Source: Archangium gephyra
GTDB lineage: Bacteria; Myxococcota; Myxococcia; Myxococcales; Myxococcaceae
Assembly (NCBI RefSeq): GCF_001027285.1
Contig: NZ_CP011509.1
Span: 8,022,501 to 8,086,500, forward strand
Direction of reading: 5' to 3'
DNA length: 64,000 bases
The position numbers and the translations under genes were made by a program. The notes beneath the pieces were generated by a model. It worked only from the letters and a program-made list of their open reading frames with translations. It had not been told where the DNA came from and made no database searches. This document shows positions 27,443 through 35,395 of this stretch, one piece after another (the stretch's first letter is position 1; every line of letters begins with the position of its first letter).

Positions 27443-27751
27443 GTGCCGCCCTACCGCGGAACCTGGCAGCACAACCAAGCAGGTGAGGAGGAGGCGAACG
27501 AGGCGCCCCAGGCAGCGGCCAGCAAGGAGCTGCTGAAAGAGAGGACGCCGCGAGTGAATGGGGCCGAGCTGCTCAGAAGGACGTGCGACTTCGACGTGTT
27601 CGCCTGCGTGAGATGTGGAGGCAGGCGACGGGTTTTGGCGGACGTGACTGCACCCGGTGGGGTACGCGCCCTTCTGGAGCACCTGGGGCTGCCGACGTCG
27701 AGGGCAAGCCTGGCTAAAGCCCAGGGGCCCGCCCAGCGCGCGGGGTGTTGA
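27443..27751 (+). pseudogene. IS91-like transposase C-terminal remnant
   Basis: The frame from GTG 27443 codes for NGAELLRRTCDFDVFACVRC-GGRRRVL followed by VRALLEHLGLPTSRASL. This is the conserved tail of IS91-type transposases (WAELLxRvFxxDVLxCPrCGGR, then HLGLP). The catalytic HUH/Y2 part is absent, so only the last ~100 codons survive and some conserved positions are lost (the first W and the CP of CPRC). The stop lies inside a 20-base motif repeated at 28590, which may be the terminus of the element. Confidence 0.6.
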
Positions 27752-27766
27752 GCCCCAAGCCCTCAA
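27747..27766 (+). repeat. IS91-remnant terminus-like repeat, copy 1
   Basis: The bases TGTTGAGCCCCAAGCCCTCA occur here, at the end of the IS91-like remnant, and again at 28591-28610. The upstream flanks (CAGCGCGCG-GG / CAGCGCGCGTGG) are also alike. The repeat therefore marks a piece of the same element on both sides of the membrane-protein gene between them. Confidence 0.55.
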
Positions 27767-27790
27767 CAGGGCCCTCATCCCGCCTATACT

Positions 27791-28525
27791 TCAGAAGGAG
27801 CCGCGCAGACCCACCAGCGCGCCGCGCGGGGAGAAGCCCAGCACCGGATGGAGCCGGGGGCGCACGGAGGCCACGGGCGAGGCCCGGGCGGCGGTGGGCC
27901 CCGGCTCCGACTGCGTGGTGAGCTCGTAGCCCACGATGGAGCCGACCATGGCCAGGGGCACGCTGAGCAGGATGCCGTCAAATTCATGCTGGCCGATCAG
28001 CCAGCCCCCGAAGAAGCCCACCAGGGCGCCCCCGGCCAGCCCTCCCAGCGCACCGAGCAGATTTCCTCTTCCACCGACGGCCTGTCCGCCCCAGAAGACG
28101 CCCAGCGGAAACCCGAGGCCGACGCCCACCAGCGTTCCGATGCCGATCTGCGCCAGGCATGCGTTGGTCGCATCCGCGCCTTGCACCATGAGGCCCCACA
28201 CGCACATCCCGGTACCGACCCCCAGGCCGACGACCCCAAGCCCCGCCGACGTCAGCAGCCCGGCGCCCGTCTCCGCGAGGATGCGCACGCCCCGGGAGGG
28301 ACGCGAGCGCTCGCGCTCATACTCGCTCTCCTCCGTCAGCCGCCGGGGCGCCCGCGGCTGGGTGCCCGGCTGCGCGGAGGAGGCCGGGGGCGGCTGCTCC
28401 ACCGTGGCGGAGGGCGGGGGGGAAGGGGTGGCCGGCTCCTCCTGGCCGGCGAGGCCCACGCCGGGCACGAGCAGGAAGATCAGCAACAGGGGCAGCCGGG
28501 AGGGAGTGGACAGGGCATTCATCAT
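27791..28525 (-). CDS. Hypothetical membrane protein with glycine-rich helices
   Basis: A 244-residue protein that I do not recognise. An N-terminal signal peptide (LPLLLIFLLVPGVGLAG) is followed by a Pro/Ser-rich spacer and then several glycine-zipper-like hydrophobic helices (SAGLGVVGLGVGTGMCVWGL, LLGALGGLAGGALVGFFGGW). The glycine-zipper style suggests an outer-membrane or lipoprotein-like anchor. Start ATG 28525 (or 28522) is preferred to TTG 28543. It lies between two copies of the IS91-like terminus repeat, so it may have moved with that element. Confidence 0.6.
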   Translation of the reverse strand: MMNALSTPSRLPLLLIFLLVPGVGLAGQEEPATPSPPPSATVEQPPPASSAQPGTQPRAPRRLTEESEYERERSRPSRGVRILAETGAGLLTSAGLGVVGLGVGTGMCVWGLMVQGADATNACLAQIGIGTLVGVGLGFPLGVFWGGQAVGGRGNLLGALGGLAGGALVGFFGGWLIGQHEFDGILLSVPLAMVGSIVGYELTTQSEPGPTAARASPVASVRPRLHPVLGFSPRGALVGLRGSF

Positions 28526-28590
28526 GTCCGCGACAATACGCAACCCGAAAGCCGATCCCCAACAGGAGAGGAGGCGCCGCCAGCGCGCGT

Positions 28591-28610
28591 GGTGTTGAGC
28601 CCCAAGCCCT
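28591..28610 (+). repeat. IS91-remnant terminus-like repeat, copy 2
   Basis: Second copy of the 20-base motif found at 27747-27766, in the same orientation and 844 bp away. It lies just upstream of the start of the glycine-rich membrane protein gene and 15 bp before att-like copy B. Confidence 0.55.
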
Positions 28611-28624
28611 CACGCAAAACTCTA

Positions 28625-28645
28625 CTGGAAGCGGCGGGAATCGAC
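28625..28645 (-). repeat. tmRNA/tRNA-like 3'-end fragment (att-like copy B)
   Basis: The plus strand reads TGGAAGCGGCGGGAATCGA, identical to copy A at 22004 except for one base. On the minus strand this is a T-arm/acceptor-like RNA-gene end; no complete RNA gene folds around it. With copy A it brackets 6.6 kb containing transposase remnants and the PAAR-Het-C pair. Confidence 0.5.
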
Positions 28646-28670
28646 CCCACCGCCCCCGGCTCAAACCCAC

Positions 28671-29312
28671 TCAGAACGTGACGAGGCTGGGGGACTGCGG
28701 CGCAGCGGTGAAGAAGTCAGCGTAGGTGGCGACGAAGTGGTTCCCCTGCAGGATCGGGTACGGCCAGGGCGTGGTCGCGGGATCCTCCGTGAGCGAGTTC
28801 CCCGTGAAGGTGCCGGCCACCTCGAGGTTGGCGGCGTTCAAGGTGAGTCCGCTCAGGGTGATCACGCCCGGCATTCCGGCCCCACCATTCGACGGCACGT
28901 AGTTCGACTGCAGACCCACCAACCTCAGGGTGCTCAACGTGCTCGGGTCCAGGCGGTGGATGCGGGCACGACCCCAGGTCCCGTAACCCCGGATGTACTC
29001 TCCGTAGGTCCAGGCCGCCGCGAGCCCATCGGCACTCGCGACGATCGCGACCTCCGGCGTGTTCTTCGAGGTCCCCAGCTCGACGGTCCGCGGCGTCAGC
29101 GCGCAGGTGGCGGACGAGACCACCGCGCTCTGGACGGTGACCCTGTAGAGGACCTGCCAGGGAGCATACGGATCCGAGCCCTGCAGGACCTTGATCGAAT
29201 AAGCGCAGCCCTGCCAGTCGGCCCGCGCCTCCTTGACGACGGGCAACTGCGCCTGAGCCGCTGAACCCAGCAACATGACAATCCCAACAACAATCGTTCC
29301 AAACAGACGCAT
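28671..29312 (-). CDS. Exported hypothetical protein
   Basis: A 213-residue protein with a signal peptide (MRLFGTIVVGIVMLLGSAAQA). The mature part is rich in short beta-like stretches and contains two cysteines (C36 and C70), which could form a disulfide. I recognise no domain. ATG 29312 is the obvious start. It is oriented like the beta-helix lipoprotein gene upstream (gap 69 bp). Confidence 0.6.
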   Translation of the reverse strand: MRLFGTIVVGIVMLLGSAAQAQLPVVKEARADWQGCAYSIKVLQGSDPYAPWQVLYRVTVQSAVVSSATCALTPRTVELGTSKNTPEVAIVASADGLAAAWTYGEYIRGYGTWGRARIHRLDPSTLSTLRLVGLQSNYVPSNGGAGMPGVITLSGLTLNAANLEVAGTFTGNSLTEDPATTPWPYPILQGNHFVATYADFFTAAPQSPSLVTF

Positions 29313-29381
29313 GAGTGCGCCCTCCTCGGGGGGTAGAGGGCCGCGGACTCTAGGGGATTCGAAGCCAGAAACGCACGGACT

Positions 29382-30905
29382 TCACTGCAGTACGGAGGAA
29401 CCCGTATCCACCCCAAGCACCTGTCTCCACACCTCGAGCCTCTCAGGTGATGAGAGGATGAGTTGCTCACCCGGGAAGTTCGCGCCATCGCCTTTCAAGA
29501 CACCGCCACTGGCGTACTGGTTTTCCCTCATCAACAGCCCCGGGCGATAACCGGCGGCACCGAGTCGAAGCAGCAACGATTGCGAGCCCCCCCGGAGGAC
29601 ATTGTTTCTGACCTCGAGCCCGGTGACGCTCCGTCCATCCGCCGCCAGCATCAATCCGTAGCTGGCCGTGCCCTCGACAGTGTTGCCCACCACTCGCACG
29701 GTCCTCGCGCCCTCGATGCGAATGGCCTGCCCGTTGCCCGCTGGAACGTTGCGGATGTCCTGGAAGAGGTTGCCCTCCACCGTGATGTTCTCGGCGGGCG
29801 TGCTGCCATCGAGCACGGACACACCACGCCCGGCGCGGGAGATGGCGTTGCCCTGGATGACGATGTCCCGAGCGGAAGCGTGGATGACCACCGCTTCCCC
29901 AGCCGACGAGCCCGCCGGACGGATGGCCGTGTTGGGAAACCCGGAGAGGACATTGTCACGCACGGTGACGCGAAGGCACTGCTTGATGTCCACCCCGTTC
30001 TCGCCCTCGTCGTGCAGCGTGTTGCCCTCGATGAGCACGCCGTCCGCGGGACCAGAACCCGGCTGGCATTGAATGGAGTCCCCCGAGTTGTGATGGATGT
30101 CATTGTCCCGGATGACGATGTTCCGCGCCGGGCCCACCACCGCCACGCCATGGGAGTCATCTCCCGGCTTGATGAAGTGGTGGATGTGATTGTTCCGCAC
30201 CGTGATGTCCCGCGCGCCCTCCACGCACACGCCCGCGCCCGCGGTTCCTCCGTTCAACTCACTGCCGGAGAGGACGGACTGGACGGCGTTGGCGTCGAAG
30301 AGCACGGCGAACATGCTCGCCCCCGCGACGTCGAGGTGCAGGTTCTCCAGATTCCACCGCCCCTGCACACGGAGGATCGCCCCGCGCACCCTGTCCTTGG
30401 GGACGAGCCTGGGACGCTCCGTGCCCTCTCCGCGCAGGGTGATGGGGGCCACGCCCGAGCCCCTCGACTCGAGGACGAGCTCCTCCGCGTAGACGCCCGG
30501 GAGCACCCGGATGACCTCACCCGGACGCGCGAGCGCCGCCGCCCGGCCGATGGTCCGCAGCGGGGCCGCGAGCGTGCCCGCCCCACCGTCCGAGCCCTTC
30601 GTGCTCACGTACCAGCTCCGGCCCACGGGCTCCGCCGGCACGGGTGCCGGGGGCACGGGCGCCGGGGGCATGGGTGCGGACGGAGAGGGCTGCGGTGACG
30701 AAGGCACCGAGGGTGTGGGCTGGGGCTCCTCCGGAGCCGGCAACCCCACCTGGGGCGACTGCGCGTCCGAGGGACTGTCGTGCGCCGGAACCTCCGGCTC
30801 GCAAGCGAGCAGGAGCAGACAGGTGAACACTCCGCATGCGCCCTTGAAGCGACTCCCGCCACCCTCGCCTCGTGTCACCCAGCACCCCCGCTCGCCTGCC
30901 CCCAT
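29382..30905 (-). CDS. Lipoprotein with right-handed parallel beta-helix
   Basis: A 507-residue lipoprotein: the lipobox CLLLLAC gives the lipidated Cys near residue 35. A Pro-rich linker (about 40-90) leads to SWYVSTKGSDGGAGTLAAPLRTIGRAAALARPG, the usual entry of DUF1565/pectate-lyase-like beta-helices. Ten or more coils follow with the ladder NxIxxNxI (for example VRNNHIHHF, IRDNDIHHN, VEGNLFQDI). Such proteins bind or cleave polysaccharides at the cell surface; no catalytic set is assigned. Start ATG 30905 is chosen because the open frame further upstream overlaps the TPM gene. Confidence 0.8.
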   Translation of the reverse strand: MGAGERGCWVTRGEGGGSRFKGACGVFTCLLLLACEPEVPAHDSPSDAQSPQVGLPAPEEPQPTPSVPSSPQPSPSAPMPPAPVPPAPVPAEPVGRSWYVSTKGSDGGAGTLAAPLRTIGRAAALARPGEVIRVLPGVYAEELVLESRGSGVAPITLRGEGTERPRLVPKDRVRGAILRVQGRWNLENLHLDVAGASMFAVLFDANAVQSVLSGSELNGGTAGAGVCVEGARDITVRNNHIHHFIKPGDDSHGVAVVGPARNIVIRDNDIHHNSGDSIQCQPGSGPADGVLIEGNTLHDEGENGVDIKQCLRVTVRDNVLSGFPNTAIRPAGSSAGEAVVIHASARDIVIQGNAISRAGRGVSVLDGSTPAENITVEGNLFQDIRNVPAGNGQAIRIEGARTVRVVGNTVEGTASYGLMLAADGRSVTGLEVRNNVLRGGSQSLLLRLGAAGYRPGLLMRENQYASGGVLKGDGANFPGEQLILSSPERLEVWRQVLGVDTGSSVLQ

Positions 30906-30993
30906 CGAAGCGCCGAAAGTCGTCACGGGGGACGCCGGGATCAAGGGGACGGACCTGCGGAAAGGTGCGCACCTGCCCCCGAGGGCGGGGTTG

Positions 30994-32100
30994 CTACCAG
31001 GAGGAGCTGGCCCCTCCTCCGCCGAAGCTGCCCCCTCCCCCACCCCAGGAGCTGCCCGAGCTGGAGCCACCCCCCGAGCTGGAGCCACCCGAGGACGAGG
31101 AGCCCCACGAAGACGAGGAGCTGACCGTGGAGCTGGAGCTGAGGAACATGAACAGGATCTCGATCAGCACCCGGAAGACGGGCGGATAGGTGACGACCAC
31201 CAGCCCGACGGCGAGGAGGGAGAAGGTCTTCCCGGCCTCGAGGATCATCCCCAGCACATTCACGGAGTGGTAGTCCGCGAGCGCCACCAGGCTGCCCACC
31301 GTGGCGCTCAGTCCCAGGACAAAGGCGATCCGGAAGGACAGGTGTTGAGCCGCCAGGGTGACGGCCAGGAACATCGCGGCGAAGGTGGCCCAGGCCAGCA
31401 GGAAGTGGAACGTGGGGATCCAGATCGAGCTCACCAGCAGGGCGGTGAGGCCCAGGGGAACGAGGACGAGCGCGCCGATGCTCCCGGCGAGCCTCGAGGT
31501 GCCGAGCCGCTCCCGCCAGACGCCCAGGCAGCAGCCGAGCAGCACGCCCGCGACGATCCCCATCGCGATCAACGCCAGCATGATGTTGTTCACCCGCGCG
31601 GCGGTGACCGGCTTGAAACCGGAGAGCTCCGGCACGTCCTGGACACCCGGCAGGCGCGTGCGCACACCCTGGATGACGCCCAGCAGGGCGCCGCGGTAGT
31701 CGCGCTCGCGCAGCAGCGGGCCCTGGGCATCGAGGAGGCTCCTCACCGCGTCGTCCGGCAGGTACTCCTCCATCCCATAGCCTACCTCCAGGCGCGCGCG
31801 CCGATCGCCCACCGCGAGCACGAAGAGGAGACCATTGTCCAGGCCGGCGGTACCTCCCCGCCATGCCTCGGCGGCCCGCAGCGCGTAGTCCTCGATGGGC
31901 TCGCCCCCGGTGGTGTCCACGAGCAGCATCGCCAGCTGCGCGCCCGTCTCGTTGCGCAGGCGCACCAGCTCGCCGGCCACGTCTTCCTTGTCCGAGGACG
32001 ACAGCAGCCCGGCCTCATCCACCACGGGCTTGTCGATGACCGGCGTGCTCCCCAGCAGGAGCGCCGGCAACAGCAGCACCAGGGCCGAGGTCTTCACCAC
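30994..32100 (-). CDS. TPM-domain (YgcG-like) membrane protein
   Basis: A 368-residue protein with a signal peptide and an extracytoplasmic TPM domain (residues 20-150: VVDEAGLLSSSDKEDVAGELVRLRNETGAQLAMLLVDTT). About five transmembrane helices follow, then a Ser/Gly-rich tail ending in SFGGGGASSSW, the hallmark tail of YgcG-type proteins. Start GTG 32100 overlaps the stop of the LemA-like gene. Proteins of this type are usually encoded with LemA; their role in envelope maintenance is not well defined. Confidence 0.85.
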   Translation of the reverse strand: MVKTSALVLLLPALLLGSTPVIDKPVVDEAGLLSSSDKEDVAGELVRLRNETGAQLAMLLVDTTGGEPIEDYALRAAEAWRGGTAGLDNGLLFVLAVGDRRARLEVGYGMEEYLPDDAVRSLLDAQGPLLRERDYRGALLGVIQGVRTRLPGVQDVPELSGFKPVTAARVNNIMLALIAMGIVAGVLLGCCLGVWRERLGTSRLAGSIGALVLVPLGLTALLVSSIWIPTFHFLLAWATFAAMFLAVTLAAQHLSFRIAFVLGLSATVGSLVALADYHSVNVLGMILEAGKTFSLLAVGLVVVTYPPVFRVLIEILFMFLSSSSTVSSSSSWGSSSSGGSSSGGGSSSGSSWGGGGGSFGGGGASSSW

Positions 32101-32720
32101 GAGGTCACCTCGGTGGACAGGGGAACGGAGCCAGGCAGCCCCGAGAGGCGGACCACCCAGGACCTGGGGAAGGAGGACGCGGAGGCGTTGTAGCCGGTGG
32201 CCAGGATGTCGTAGCGCCGCTGCTCCACGCTCACCCGGTTCTCCGCACCGGAGAGCTGGGCGTCACGCTCCGGGCCCGGGGTGGCGGTGGCGTAGCGCGC
32301 CTGCTCCCGCTCCCGCCGCTCCAGCACGTTGCGCACCTGGGCCCGCTGGCGCGTCACCTCCTGCAGCGTCGAATTGAGGCCGTTGCGCACGACGAGGCCG
32401 CTCAGCCCGAGCACCACCGCCACACCGGCGGCGACCCAGGCGCCCTTGCGCAGACGCTCGCGCCGGGCCTGCCGCGCCCGCTCCGCCTCGAGCTTCGCCT
32501 GCTCCTGCTCCCGCCGCCGCTGCTCCAGCACCGCCATCGCCTGATCGATGTACTCGGCGGGGATGTCCAGCTCCTGCCCGATGCGCTTGACGTCCTCGGT
32601 GGTGAGCGTCTCCGGGGCCGAGTCCTTCTGCATCAGCCGGGTGGCGGTGTGGATGAGGTCGTCCACGTCGTCGACGGCCACCTGCCCCTGGGGGGAACGG
32701 TTCCGCGTCCCGTCACTCAT
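32094..32720 (-). CDS. LemA-like single-pass membrane protein
   Basis: A 208-residue protein. The N-terminal cytosolic half is charged (EYIDQAMAVLEQRRREQEQAKLEAERA), and one transmembrane helix lies at about 94-112 (AWVAAGVAVVLGLSGLVV). The C-terminal part contains ENRVSVEQRRYDILATGYNA...FPRSW, resembling the conserved RxRYNxxVxxYNxxxxxFP stretch of LemA. The full LemA fold is shorter here, so the call rests on that motif and on the neighbours, both TPM proteins. ATG 32720 overlaps the previous gene by 4 bp. Confidence 0.6.
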   Translation of the reverse strand: MSDGTRNRSPQGQVAVDDVDDLIHTATRLMQKDSAPETLTTEDVKRIGQELDIPAEYIDQAMAVLEQRRREQEQAKLEAERARQARRERLRKGAWVAAGVAVVLGLSGLVVRNGLNSTLQEVTRQRAQVRNVLERREREQARYATATPGPERDAQLSGAENRVSVEQRRYDILATGYNASASSFPRSWVVRLSGLPGSVPLSTEVTSW

Positions 32721-33169
32721 GACTGGCTCACCACGTCCGGAAGTTCGTTGCCCCGGGCGTCCTCACCGGGAACGGCGGTGCGAAGCAGTCCGCCAATGCG
32801 CTCGATGGCCGTCTCCAACCCCACCACGGGCGAGCCCTCGCGAAAGCCCTGGGCAAGCCCGTCCACCACCTCCTGCCAGAAGCCCGGCTGGGCGGCGCCG
32901 TGGACGCCCTGGCCCGCGTAGACGGCGGCCTTGCGGTCGGCCACCGCGACGTAGAGGAGCACCCCGGTGTCCGCGGCCGTGCGGCGCATCCCGAGCTCCT
33001 CGAAGAGCTGAGCGGCACGGGCCAGCGGCTCCACACCGTGGCAGCTCCGCTCGAGGCGGACGACCACCTCGCCCCGATGTCCCTCCTCCGCCCGGCGGAT
33101 GGCCGCCACCAGGCGCGCCTCCTCCGTCTTGCTCAGCTTCCACCTCGGACGCATCCACGACCAATCCAT
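32717..33169 (-). CDS. Short TPM-domain protein
   Basis: A 150-residue protein without signal peptide. It matches the second, stand-alone type of TPM domain (LSKTEEARLVAAIRRAEEGHRGEVVVRLE, TGVLLYVAVADRKAAVYAG, FWQEVVDGLAQGFREG). It is the first gene of a three-gene unit, overlapping the LemA-like gene by 4 bp. LemA plus two TPM proteins is a recurrent bacterial arrangement. Confidence 0.8.
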   Translation of the reverse strand: MDWSWMRPRWKLSKTEEARLVAAIRRAEEGHRGEVVVRLERSCHGVEPLARAAQLFEELGMRRTAADTGVLLYVAVADRKAAVYAGQGVHGAAQPGFWQEVVDGLAQGFREGSPVVGLETAIERIGGLLRTAVPGEDARGNELPDVVSQS

Positions 33170-33265
33170 GGTGGGGAGGATATGCCATCCGGCCGAGCGG
33201 CGGAACGAGCCTCCTCGCCTGCCCAGCGGACATTCTCCACGCGGCGTCTATACTGCGCCCCCATC

Positions 33266-34627
33266 ATGAAGAAGGACACGCTCAAGGAGCAGCTCCAGAG
33301 GACGACGCGCCGGGACCTGTGGCTCACGGTCGCGCCCGCGGCGCTCGTCATCGGCATCGCATTCGCCGTCACGTTCTACTTCATCAAGCCCGCGCCCCCC
33401 CGGAAGCTCGTGCTCGCCACCCCGCAGGACGAGGGCGGGTTCCGCTACTTCGCACGCAAGTACCAGGAGAGCCTCGCCCGGCACGGCGTCACGGTGGAGA
33501 TCCAGCAGACGAAGGGCTCCCCCAGCAGCGTGGAGCTCCTCGCCGGAGACAACGCCCAGGCCGACGTCGCCTTCGTGCAGAGCGGCACGGCCGGCGGCGA
33601 GAAGGCGGCGCGCATCGTCTCGCTCGGCAGTCTCTCGTACGTACCCCTCTGGGTCTTCTACCGGGGCGAGCCCATCGACGACGTGCTCGGGCTCAAGGGC
33701 AAGCGCGTCGCCATCGGGGGAGCCGAGAGCGGGACCCACGCGCTCGCCCGCACGCTGCTGTCGGTCAACGGCGTGGACCAGGCCCCGACGGAGCTGCTTC
33801 CGCTGGAGCGCGACGCGGCCATCGAGCAGCTCAAGAAGGGCCAGATCGACGCGGTGTTCCTCGTCTCGCCCGCGGAGGCGCCCGCCATCCAGAAGCTCGC
33901 CGCGGAACCGGGTGTGCGGCTGCTCAGCTTCGCGCGCGGTGAGGCCTACGTCCGCCGCTACCCCTACCTGTCGAAGCTCATCCTGCCCCGGGGGGTGTTC
34001 AACCTCGCCGCGGACATCCCCGAGCGTGACGTGGTGCTGCTCGCGCCCACCGGGAACCTCATCGCGCGGGACTCGCTGCATCCGGCGCTCGCCTACCTGC
34101 TCATGCGCACCGCGAGCGAGATCCACGGCGGCTCCGGGCTGCTGGACCGCTCCGGCGAGTTTCCCGCGCCGCTCGAGACGGGCTTCCCCCTCAGCAGCGA
34201 GGCCCGCCGCTACTACGAGGCCGGTGTCCCGCTGCTGCAGCGCTACCTTCCCTTCTGGGCCGCGAACCTGGTGGACCGGCTCTGGGTGATGCTGGTGCCG
34301 ATCATCGCCGTGGTGGTGCCGCTCGGGCGGGCCGTGCCGGCGTTCTACCTGTGGCGGGTCCGCTCGCGCATCTTCCGCTGGTATGCCCGTCTCAAGGAGA
34401 TCGAGCTCCAGCTGGAGGAGAACCCCGGGCAGGAGATGCTCGAGGACATGATGAAGCGGCTCGAGGAGGCCGAGCGCGCGGTGAACCGCATCCCCGTGCC
34501 GTTGGCCTACGCCGAGAACCTCTACTTCTTCCGCGAGCACATCGACGTGGTGCGCCGGCGGCTCATCCGGCGGCTCTCCGGTGCGCCCGAGAGCCGGGAG
34601 CTCGTGGCGCGGGTGAGCGCCTCATGA
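33266..34627 (+). CDS. Membrane-anchored TAXI-family substrate-binding protein
   Basis: A 453-residue protein. A transmembrane helix at about 21-41 anchors a TAXI (TRAP-associated) substrate-binding domain, recognisable by LVLATPQDEGGFRYFARKY and DAVFLVSPAEAPAIQKLA. A second hydrophobic helix near 345-365 (LWVMLVPIIAVVVPLGRA) is followed by a cytosolic coiled coil. TAXI proteins usually work with DctQM permeases; none is present here, so it may sense rather than import a solute. It overlaps the acyltransferase gene by 4 bp (ATGA). Confidence 0.8.
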   Translation: MKKDTLKEQLQRTTRRDLWLTVAPAALVIGIAFAVTFYFIKPAPPRKLVLATPQDEGGFRYFARKYQESLARHGVTVEIQQTKGSPSSVELLAGDNAQADVAFVQSGTAGGEKAARIVSLGSLSYVPLWVFYRGEPIDDVLGLKGKRVAIGGAESGTHALARTLLSVNGVDQAPTELLPLERDAAIEQLKKGQIDAVFLVSPAEAPAIQKLAAEPGVRLLSFARGEAYVRRYPYLSKLILPRGVFNLAADIPERDVVLLAPTGNLIARDSLHPALAYLLMRTASEIHGGSGLLDRSGEFPAPLETGFPLSSEARRYYEAGVPLLQRYLPFWAANLVDRLWVMLVPIIAVVVPLGRAVPAFYLWRVRSRIFRWYARLKEIELQLEENPGQEMLEDMMKRLEEAERAVNRIPVPLAYAENLYFFREHIDVVRRRLIRRLSGAPESRELVARVSAS

Positions 34628-35346
34628 AGTACGTGGTGACCGCCTGGTTCTGGCTCCTCTTCCTCACCACGGCCCCGGTGCTCTTCGTGCTCGGGCTGGT
34701 GCTGTTCCTCGTCGCGTACCCGGTGGATCCGGACCGGCGGTGGCTGCACGGGCTGGTGTGCCGCTGGTGCCACTGGCTGTGGCTGCACGCGTCCCCGGGG
34801 TGGCGCACGCGGGTGGAGGGACGGGAGCTGCTGCCGTCCGGGCCGTGTGTGCTGGTGGCCAACCACCAGTCCGCCGCGGACATCCTGGCCGCCATGGGCC
34901 TGTTCCATCCGTACAAGTTCGTGGCCAAGGCGTCCCTGTTCCCCATCCCCATCGTGGGGTGGATGATGAGCCTGCTGGGCTATGTGCCCGTGAATCGCGG
35001 CAGCACCAACTCCATGGGCCGGATGCTCGATCAGTGCCGGCACTGGCTGCGCCGGGGCATGCCGGTGCTCATCTTCCCCGAGGGCACCTACTCGCAAGAG
35101 GGACTGCTGCGCTTCAAGCGGGGTGCCTTCCAGCTCGCGCTGGAGGAGCACGTGCCCGTGGTGCCGGTGGTCATCGAGGGCACTCCCCAGCTCCTCGTGG
35201 GGGATGGCATCTGGATGAGCCCGCGCGCCTCCATCCGCGTGCGCGTCCTGCCGCCGCTGCCCCCCGAGTCGTTCGCCCCGGACGCGGTGACGCTCGCCGA
35301 GCAGGTGCGGTCGCTGTACGTGGACACGCTGGCCGCCACGGGCTGA
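34624..35346 (+). CDS. 1-acylglycerol-3-phosphate acyltransferase (PlsC family)
   Basis: A 240-residue membrane enzyme with the PlsC motifs: NHQSAAD (motif I, HX4D) and FPEGTYS (motif III). It adds a second acyl chain to lysophosphatidic acid, or acylates a related lipid, at the inner membrane. An N-terminal hydrophobic hairpin (about 5-32) anchors it. Start ATG 34624 overlaps the TAXI gene stop, so the two are translationally coupled and may share a lipid-related role. Confidence 0.9.
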   Translation: MKYVVTAWFWLLFLTTAPVLFVLGLVLFLVAYPVDPDRRWLHGLVCRWCHWLWLHASPGWRTRVEGRELLPSGPCVLVANHQSAADILAAMGLFHPYKFVAKASLFPIPIVGWMMSLLGYVPVNRGSTNSMGRMLDQCRHWLRRGMPVLIFPEGTYSQEGLLRFKRGAFQLALEEHVPVVPVVIEGTPQLLVGDGIWMSPRASIRVRVLPPLPPESFAPDAVTLAEQVRSLYVDTLAATG

Positions 35347-35395
35347 GGCGGCCGCGCTATTGCGCGCAATCCCAGCCGGGGAGTAAGGACGCCGC

